From: an uncultured Fusobacterium sp.
GTDB lineage: Bacteria; Fusobacteriota; Fusobacteriia; Fusobacteriales; Fusobacteriaceae
Assembly: GCA_900543175.1 (NCBI GenBank)
Contig: UQQO01000030.1
Location: 1-19,652, forward strand
Reading direction: 5' to 3'
Length of the DNA stretch: 19,652 bases
The position numbers and the translations under genes were made by a program. This document shows, one piece after another, positions 14,288 to 19,652 of the stretch; the stretch's first letter is position 1, and every line of letters begins with the position of its first letter. The notes below the pieces were generated by a model. It ran no database searches. It saw only the letters and a program-made list of their open reading frames with translations, and was not told where the DNA came from.

Positions 14288-17200
14288 ATGAGGAGAAAAT
14301 TATTACTAGTAGCATCTTTTATTATAGTTTCTTTAGTTACATTTGGAATAACCACGGTTCCTATGGGGGAAGTAGATCAAAATAAAGATGATAGAATAAT
14401 AGGAGGAGCTGACGAAGTTGAGTTAGATCTTCTTACTGATACTATTACTTCTCAAAATGGTGTTAATTTAAAGTATGGAAACTTAAAATTAAAAGTATTT
14501 AATTTAAGAAGAGATAAGGATGAAAATAGAGTTTATTTAAAAGATAATTTAATAGCTCAAGTAGAGCAACCTACTGGAGTTTTAAAGATAGAATCAAAAG
14601 AGGGAGATGTCTCTCTTGATGGAAATCAAGGAGTTTTTTATGATAACTTTGGATATCTAGAGATTGGAAAAGTTACAGGTGGAGAAGCTCCAAATGATAA
14701 GATCTATTTTGGAGGAAAAGTTTTTGATTATAATAATGGAAAACTTTTTATAAATAATGGTTGGATAACTACTGATTACAATGTAGCAGAAAGTGGAGAT
14801 CCTGATAAAGCAGGGTATCATTTCTTATCTAAAGAGATAATCGTTGAACCTGATAAGCAACTGACTTTAAAAGGAAGTGACTTCTATATGGGAAGTAGTG
14901 ATATTTTTCCATTCTCACTTCCATGGTATAGATTAAATATAAGAGAGGGTTCTAAAGTTCCACTATTCCCAGAGTGGGGAACAAAAGATTACTATGGTTG
15001 GCAAACTTCATGGGGAGTTTTGTATGGAGATAAAGATAGTAAATTTAGAGGTGGATTTGCTCCAAAATTTGCTGATCAAATGGGACTTTTAATAGGTAGA
15101 TGGGAAAACTGGTATACTACTGATAAATTTGGAACTGCTAAACTTGATATTGATGATGCTTTAGTATGGTCAAAAACAGATAAATCAGAAGATAAAAAAT
15201 CAGATGTAGAGTATGAAGAGAAAAATAAAAGATATAGAGTAAATTATACCCACGAGTATAATGGAGAAAAGGGAAAGTTATACTTTAACACTATTAGTGC
15301 AACATATAATATGGTTCCTAAATTAGATGATATTATCACTGATTATGAGGGAAATAGTTTCTTCCATAACAATGGTGTAAAAAGACCTAAATTAGATTCT
15401 AATATGATGTTCTTCTCAATGAATTCTGATTTAAAAGAGCTTGGAGAAAATAAAGATATCACTTTAAAGACTAGATTAAAATTAACTGATGACAAAGAGG
15501 CTTATGCTTGGATGGTATATGATGATATAGATGACATTGATTATGGAAGCAATATAGATAATGATCTATTCTCACAAGTATCATTGTATAAGGATAATGT
15601 AAAATATAAAATTGGTGGATATTATAACTACTTATATGATATGGATCCAGGATCTACTTTAAATGATACTCAATCAAGAGCTGAGGATTTTGGTTTTGAG
15701 TTCTTTGAAAAAGAGAATAACATAGGATTTAGCTATGATGAGAAAAATGGAGACAGATTTAGAAAATTAGGACTTTGGGAAAGAGATCCTAAACTAGATT
15801 CTCTATTGAAATTTAATACTCTTTTAGGTGGAGATCTTTATTATAACTATAATCCAAGTATGATAAGAGAGTATAGTCAATATGATAGTAAAGATTTGAG
15901 AATCTCTTTTGGAGATTATGATCTATATGGAGATTATAGAGTAAAAGCTGGTTTAAATATAAATGAGTATACTAGAAAACTTGATTTAACTAAAGATCCA
16001 TTAAGAGAAAATGTTGTAAAAAATAATGAAAGAAGTAAAGAGTATAATAGATTTGAAAATATTATATACCATGATTTTAGAGAAGTTAGAGGATATGTAG
16101 ATTTCTATGATGATACAACTAAATTCACTTTTGCATCTGGAGAGACAAAAGAGGAGTTTTGGGATAGAGATGGTATATATTACATAAGCGATTTTAAAGA
16201 TGGTTCATATAGAAAATATGTAAATGAATCGAAGTTCTATGAAGTAAGTGCAGAGCAAAATGAGATATCTTTAGGAAACTATGGAGAGTTAGCTCTATTT
16301 GGTGGAATTAGATATGATAAATATGATAAGGGATATAATCCTTATGGTAAAAATTATGCTACTGGAGAGGATTCAACTTTAAGAACTCAATTGAAATTAA
16401 ATCATATAGTAGATCTTTTTGATAATAGAGAAGATAAGAATAGAAAAATTGATTTTGCTATGAACAATGATCTTAAACTTTTCTATCAAAGATATGATTA
16501 TGACTCTGGAGATATAAACTTTGGAGATACAGTTGATAAAGATAGAAATAAAAAAGTAAGTTCAAAAGAGATTAGATTAAAAAATAAAGATAATATCTAT
16601 GAAGTTAAGGACACAGTAACTACAACAGTTGGAAATACAGAAACTGTATATAATGTAGAGTATAAGAGAGCTGAAAATCCAGCTAATACAGATAATCTAA
16701 ATGGACAACTATTTAAAAATGATTTAACATTTAAAATTGATGATAAACAATCTTTAACATTAAACTACGGACAAGATAGAAGATATACAAATGAAAATAT
16801 GAGGGATCATAACTATAATGATTTAACATTTATTAATTATGGTGGATCATATACATATGATAATCATAAGTTTTCATATGAAACTCAAGGTATAGATTCT
16901 AAGATTTGGGATATAAAAAATGAAGATAAATTTTTAAATAATGCTAAAGAGAAAATTAGAGCTAATACTTATGGATATAATTATAGTTTTGACGATAATC
17001 AATTAGGAATTAGCTTTAGCCAAGGTACAGATGTTAGAGATAACTATACTCTTAATATGAGAGAATTAGATGTAGATAATAAAATTTATAAGGTATCTTT
17101 CTTAGATGGTGGAGATGTAGAAAACTACTATGCTGTAACTTATGAAGACTATAAACATAAGGAAGATGGAGCTAAACGTAATATTGATGGAGAGATGAGA

Positions 17201-17986
17201 AATATAGGAAACTCTGATGTATTATCATTAACTTATGAATATAGAGATAAGAGATTTACAGATGAAGAGTTAAAAAATTATGCAGAACTTGAGTTTGATA
17301 AAGATTCAAATACACTTTCTCAAGCTGAACTTTATAGAGTAAGAGATATTTTAAGAGATAGAGAAAGAAATAGTGTAAACTTCAACTTAAATAGTATAAT
17401 GTATGATAGATTTAATTCTTTAGGAGATTATAAACGTAACTTTAAAGTTTACCTAATGGCTCAAAGAAATGAAGCAAGATATGATAAAACTGGAGATTTA
17501 TGGGATTCATTAGAAGAGGTAAATGCAAAGATATTCTATTCACAAAATAGATATGGTATTGGTTATGAGATAGATGACAATGCAGGATGGAATAAAGATA
17601 AATGGAATAAAGTTGATAGAGAACATAAAGTAAGTCTAATGGCTAAAATAGGAAAACCAAGTCAAGGATGGAATATTAGAACATATGCTAAATTCTATGA
17701 AAACTACAATGATAAATCTGCAGAAAATAGAAATAAAAAATCTTTAGATGGATTAGGAATTGAAATAGGAAGAGAATTTGGATATTATCAATGGGCATTA
17801 GCTTATGAACAAGAGTATGATCTAGGAACAAGAGATTATGAATGGAGAGCTGCACTACAATTTACATTACTTGCTTTCCCTGATAAACCAATATTTGGTC
17901 TTGGAGCTACTACTGGAGCAGATAAGAGAACAACTCCAGATACTTACCTATTTGATGGATTAAAACCAGAAGATGTAATAGATTAA
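14288..17986 (+). CDS. lptD: LPS-assembly outer-membrane protein LptD (OstA/Imp) homologue
   Basis: LptD takes LPS from the periplasmic bridge and inserts it into the outer leaflet. The protein has about 1232 residues, much longer than the 784 of E. coli. A Sec-type signal peptide (MRRKLLLVASFIIVSLVTFG) comes first. An N-terminal OstA-like beta-jellyroll follows (about 35-130: ADEVELDLLTDTITSQNG, RVYLKDN). The LptD-specific stretch ITTDYN, then GSDFYMG, LPWYRL and PLFPEWGTKDYYGW (about 155-235), leads into a long Tyr/Asp/Asn-rich beta-barrel. A roughly 30-residue tail rich in Gly/Thr/Asp follows the last strand-like segment. There are no cysteines, so the disulfides of the proteobacterial protein cannot form. 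TTG (14282) and ATG (14288) are both possible; I choose ATG, with GAAGG seven bases upstream. thrS follows after 25 bases. Confidence 0.87.
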   Translation: MRRKLLLVASFIIVSLVTFGITTVPMGEVDQNKDDRIIGGADEVELDLLTDTITSQNGVNLKYGNLKLKVFNLRRDKDENRVYLKDNLIAQVEQPTGVLKIESKEGDVSLDGNQGVFYDNFGYLEIGKVTGGEAPNDKIYFGGKVFDYNNGKLFINNGWITTDYNVAESGDPDKAGYHFLSKEIIVEPDKQLTLKGSDFYMGSSDIFPFSLPWYRLNIREGSKVPLFPEWGTKDYYGWQTSWGVLYGDKDSKFRGGFAPKFADQMGLLIGRWENWYTTDKFGTAKLDIDDALVWSKTDKSEDKKSDVEYEEKNKRYRVNYTHEYNGEKGKLYFNTISATYNMVPKLDDIITDYEGNSFFHNNGVKRPKLDSNMMFFSMNSDLKELGENKDITLKTRLKLTDDKEAYAWMVYDDIDDIDYGSNIDNDLFSQVSLYKDNVKYKIGGYYNYLYDMDPGSTLNDTQSRAEDFGFEFFEKENNIGFSYDEKNGDRFRKLGLWERDPKLDSLLKFNTLLGGDLYYNYNPSMIREYSQYDSKDLRISFGDYDLYGDYRVKAGLNINEYTRKLDLTKDPLRENVVKNNERSKEYNRFENIIYHDFREVRGYVDFYDDTTKFTFASGETKEEFWDRDGIYYISDFKDGSYRKYVNESKFYEVSAEQNEISLGNYGELALFGGIRYDKYDKGYNPYGKNYATGEDSTLRTQLKLNHIVDLFDNREDKNRKIDFAMNNDLKLFYQRYDYDSGDINFGDTVDKDRNKKVSSKEIRLKNKDNIYEVKDTVTTTVGNTETVYNVEYKRAENPANTDNLNGQLFKNDLTFKIDDKQSLTLNYGQDRRYTNENMRDHNYNDLTFINYGGSYTYDNHKFSYETQGIDSKIWDIKNEDKFLNNAKEKIRANTYGYNYSFDDNQLGISFSQGTDVRDNYTLNMRELDVDNKIYKVSFLDGGDVENYYAVTYEDYKHKEDGAKRNIDGEMRNIGNSDVLSLTYEYRDKRFTDEELKNYAELEFDKDSNTLSQAELYRVRDILRDRERNSVNFNLNSIMYDRFNSLGDYKRNFKVYLMAQRNEARYDKTGDLWDSLEEVNAKIFYSQNRYGIGYEIDDNAGWNKDKWNKVDREHKVSLMAKIGKPSQGWNIRTYAKFYENYNDKSAENRNKKSLDGLGIEIGREFGYYQWALAYEQEYDLGTRDYEWRAALQFTLLAFPDKPIFGLGATTGADKRTTPDTYLFDGLKPEDVID

Positions 17987-18011
17987 TTTATATAAATTAG
18001 AGGAGGAAAAT

Positions 18012-19652
18012 ATGAAAATAGAATTACCTAGTGGAGAGATAAAAGAGTTTGAAAGTGCAGTAAATATGTTTGAAATTGCTAAAAGTATTAGTAACTCTTT
18101 AGCAAAAAAATCAGTAGCTGCTAAAGTTGATGGAATAGAGATGGATATGTCAACTGTTCTTGATAGAGATGCAAAGGTAGAGTTTGTAACTGCTGATTCT
18201 GAAGAGGGAGAAGAAGTTATAAGACATTCAGCTGCTCACCTTATGGCACAAGCAGTAATTAGATTATTCCCAGGAACAAAAGTTGCAATAGGACCAGCTA
18301 TAGAAAATGGATTCTACTATGACTTTGATCCAGAAGTACAATTTACTGAAGAAGATTTAGCTAAAATTGAAGCTGAAATGAAAAAAATAGTAAAAGAAAA
18401 TGAAAAAATTGAAAGAATAATGATGAGCAGAGAGGAAGCTATTGAGCATTTTGAAAAACTTGGAGAGATTTACAAAGTTGAAATAATAAAAGAGATTGCT
18501 CAAGGAGAGCTGCTTTCTTTCTATAAACAAGGTGAATTTATGGATCTTTGTAGAGGACCTCATGTACCTTCTACATCTTACATAAAAGCATTTAAATTAA
18601 AATCAGTAGCTGGAGCATATTGGAGAGGAGACTCTAAAAATAAGATGCTTCAAAGAATCTATGGATTTGCATTTTCTGATGATAAGAGATTAAAAGATTA
18701 TTTACATCTATTAGAAGAAGCTGAAAGAAGAGACCATAGAAAACTTGGAAGAGAACTTGATCTATTCTTTGTAAGTGAATATGGACCTGGATTCCCTATA
18801 TTCCTTCCAAAAGGAATGGCAATAAGAAATACTCTTATTGATCTATGGAGAAGAGAGCATACACTTGCTGGATATCAAGAAATAATGACTCCTATTATGC
18901 TAAATAAGGAGCTTTGGGAAACTTCAGGACACTGGTTTAACTACAGAGAAAATATGTATACTTCAACAATAGATGAAACTGAATTTGCTATTAAACCTAT
19001 GAACTGCCCAGGAGGAATAATTACTTATAAATCTCAACTACACTCATATAAAGATTTCCCAATTAGATGTGGAGAATTAGGAACTGTTCATAGACATGAG
19101 TTTTCAGGAGCACTTCATGGACTTATGAGAGTAAGATCATTTACTCAAGATGATGCTCATATCTTTATGACTCCAGATCAAATTGAATCTGAAATTATTG
19201 GAGTAGTACAATTAATAGATAAATTCTATAGCAAACTATTTGGATTTGAATATCATATTGAGCTTTCAACAAAACCAGAAAAAGCTATTGGATCAGATGA
19301 AATTTGGGAAAAAGCAGAAGCTGCACTAGCTGGAGCTCTTGAAAAAATTGGTAAACCATATAAATTAAACCCTGGAGATGGGGCATTCTATGGACCTAAA
19401 TTAGATTTTAAAATTAAAGATGCTATTGGAAGAACTTGGCAATGTGGAACTATTCAACTAGATTTCAACTTACCAGAAAGATTTGATATTACTTACATAG
19501 GTGAAGATGGAGAAAAACATAGACCAGTAATGCTACATAGAGTTGTTTATGGATCAATTGAAAGATTTATAGGTATCCTTATTGAACACTATGCAGGAGC
19601 CTTCCCTCTATGGTTAGCACCTACTCAAGTAAAACTTTTAACTATCAATGAT
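18012..19652 (+). CDS. thrS: Threonyl-tRNA synthetase (C-terminus beyond window end)
   Basis: The enzyme charges tRNA-Thr with threonine. There are 547 codons here, open to the window edge; full-length relatives have about 640, so most of the anticodon-binding domain is missing. Residues 1-60 form the TGS domain (MKIELPSGEIKEF). The editing domain follows, with HSAAHLMAQAV, NGFYYDFD and the late motif MDLCRGPHVPST. The class II catalytic core has the zinc ligands Cys332 (MNCPGG), His383 (DDAHIF) and His509 (VMLHRVVYGSIERF), motif 2 around RHEFSGALHGLMRVRSFTQDD, and motif 3 near the end. AGGAGG lies five bases before the ATG. There is no promoter, T-box leader or terminator in the 25-base gap after lptD, so it is probably cotranscribed with lptD. 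Confidence 0.97.
   Translation, partial: MKIELPSGEIKEFESAVNMFEIAKSISNSLAKKSVAAKVDGIEMDMSTVLDRDAKVEFVTADSEEGEEVIRHSAAHLMAQAVIRLFPGTKVAIGPAIENGFYYDFDPEVQFTEEDLAKIEAEMKKIVKENEKIERIMMSREEAIEHFEKLGEIYKVEIIKEIAQGELLSFYKQGEFMDLCRGPHVPSTSYIKAFKLKSVAGAYWRGDSKNKMLQRIYGFAFSDDKRLKDYLHLLEEAERRDHRKLGRELDLFFVSEYGPGFPIFLPKGMAIRNTLIDLWRREHTLAGYQEIMTPIMLNKELWETSGHWFNYRENMYTSTIDETEFAIKPMNCPGGIITYKSQLHSYKDFPIRCGELGTVHRHEFSGALHGLMRVRSFTQDDAHIFMTPDQIESEIIGVVQLIDKFYSKLFGFEYHIELSTKPEKAIGSDEIWEKAEAALAGALEKIGKPYKLNPGDGAFYGPKLDFKIKDAIGRTWQCGTIQLDFNLPERFDITYIGEDGEKHRPVMLHRVVYGSIERFIGILIEHYAGAFPLWLAPTQVKLLTIND

Noticed and set aside
17987..18011. T-box riboswitch for thrS
   Set aside because: The gap is 25 bases and cannot hold a T-box stem, specifier loop or antiterminator.
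18357..18563. Minus-strand ORF of 68 codons
   Set aside because: It lies fully inside thrS on the opposite strand and has no signals.
1..19652. Defence system, toxin-antitoxin pair, CRISPR array or mobile element
   Set aside because: Nearly every gene is a recognisable core gene with similar composition; no transposase, repeat array, integrase or small paired toxin-like genes were seen.

Overview
The window looks like a chromosomal housekeeping segment of a Fusobacterium-type bacterium. The DNA is strongly AT-rich. The genes combine a Gram-negative lipopolysaccharide set (lpxK, an ADP-heptose-type hldC, lptD) with an SMC-type condensin and an anaerobe-style rubredoxin/NAD(P)H oxidoreductase. 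Ribosome binding sites are strong (AGGAGG) and promoters are close to the TTGACA/TATAAT consensus. I infer genus Fusobacterium from this mix and cannot name the species. I see no CRISPR array, insertion sequence, phage gene, tRNA or rRNA.

Layout. (1) Positions 1-5089, minus strand: smc, a possible 24-residue small ORF, lpxK, and the first 158 codons of an unrecognised gene that leaves the window; lpxK and the unknown gene overlap by ATGA. (2) 5274-7256, plus: a cytosolic S9-family serine peptidase with its own promoter, ending at a terminator shared with the convergent minus-strand pair. (3) 7294-8641, minus: a GTG-started RNase H1 with an N-terminal hybrid-binding domain, followed 16 bases later by a YwaF/TIGR02206 membrane protein. 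(4) 8852-9813, plus: rpmE and upp, each with a clear promoter and intrinsic terminator. (5) 9959-12200, plus: a tightly overlapping operon of a CoA-diphosphatase-like Nudix hydrolase, hldC, tsaE and tsaB. (6) 12263-14151, plus: a fusion of two short rubredoxin-like domains with an NAD(P)H/FAD oxidoreductase, then a GTG-started thioredoxin and a strong terminator. (7) 14288 to the end, plus: a very large, cysteine-free LptD-like outer-membrane protein followed after 25 bases by thrS, which is cut by the window edge.

Functionally, envelope biogenesis recurs: LpxK makes lipid IVA, HldC makes the ADP-heptose core precursor, and LptD inserts finished LPS into the outer membrane. A translation theme (bL31, TsaE/TsaB for t6A, ThrS; t6A and ThrRS both concern threonine) and a redox theme (rubredoxin oxidoreductase, thioredoxin) are interleaved with it.

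No intergenic gap exceeds 300 bases. I found no convincing undescribed multi-gene system. The items most worth a second look are the unknown lpxK-coupled gene, the small ORF that touches lpxK, the TMEM164-like membrane protein in a lineage known for plasmalogens, the double-rubredoxin oxidoreductase, and the cysteine-less giant LptD with an inverted repeat in its promoter.
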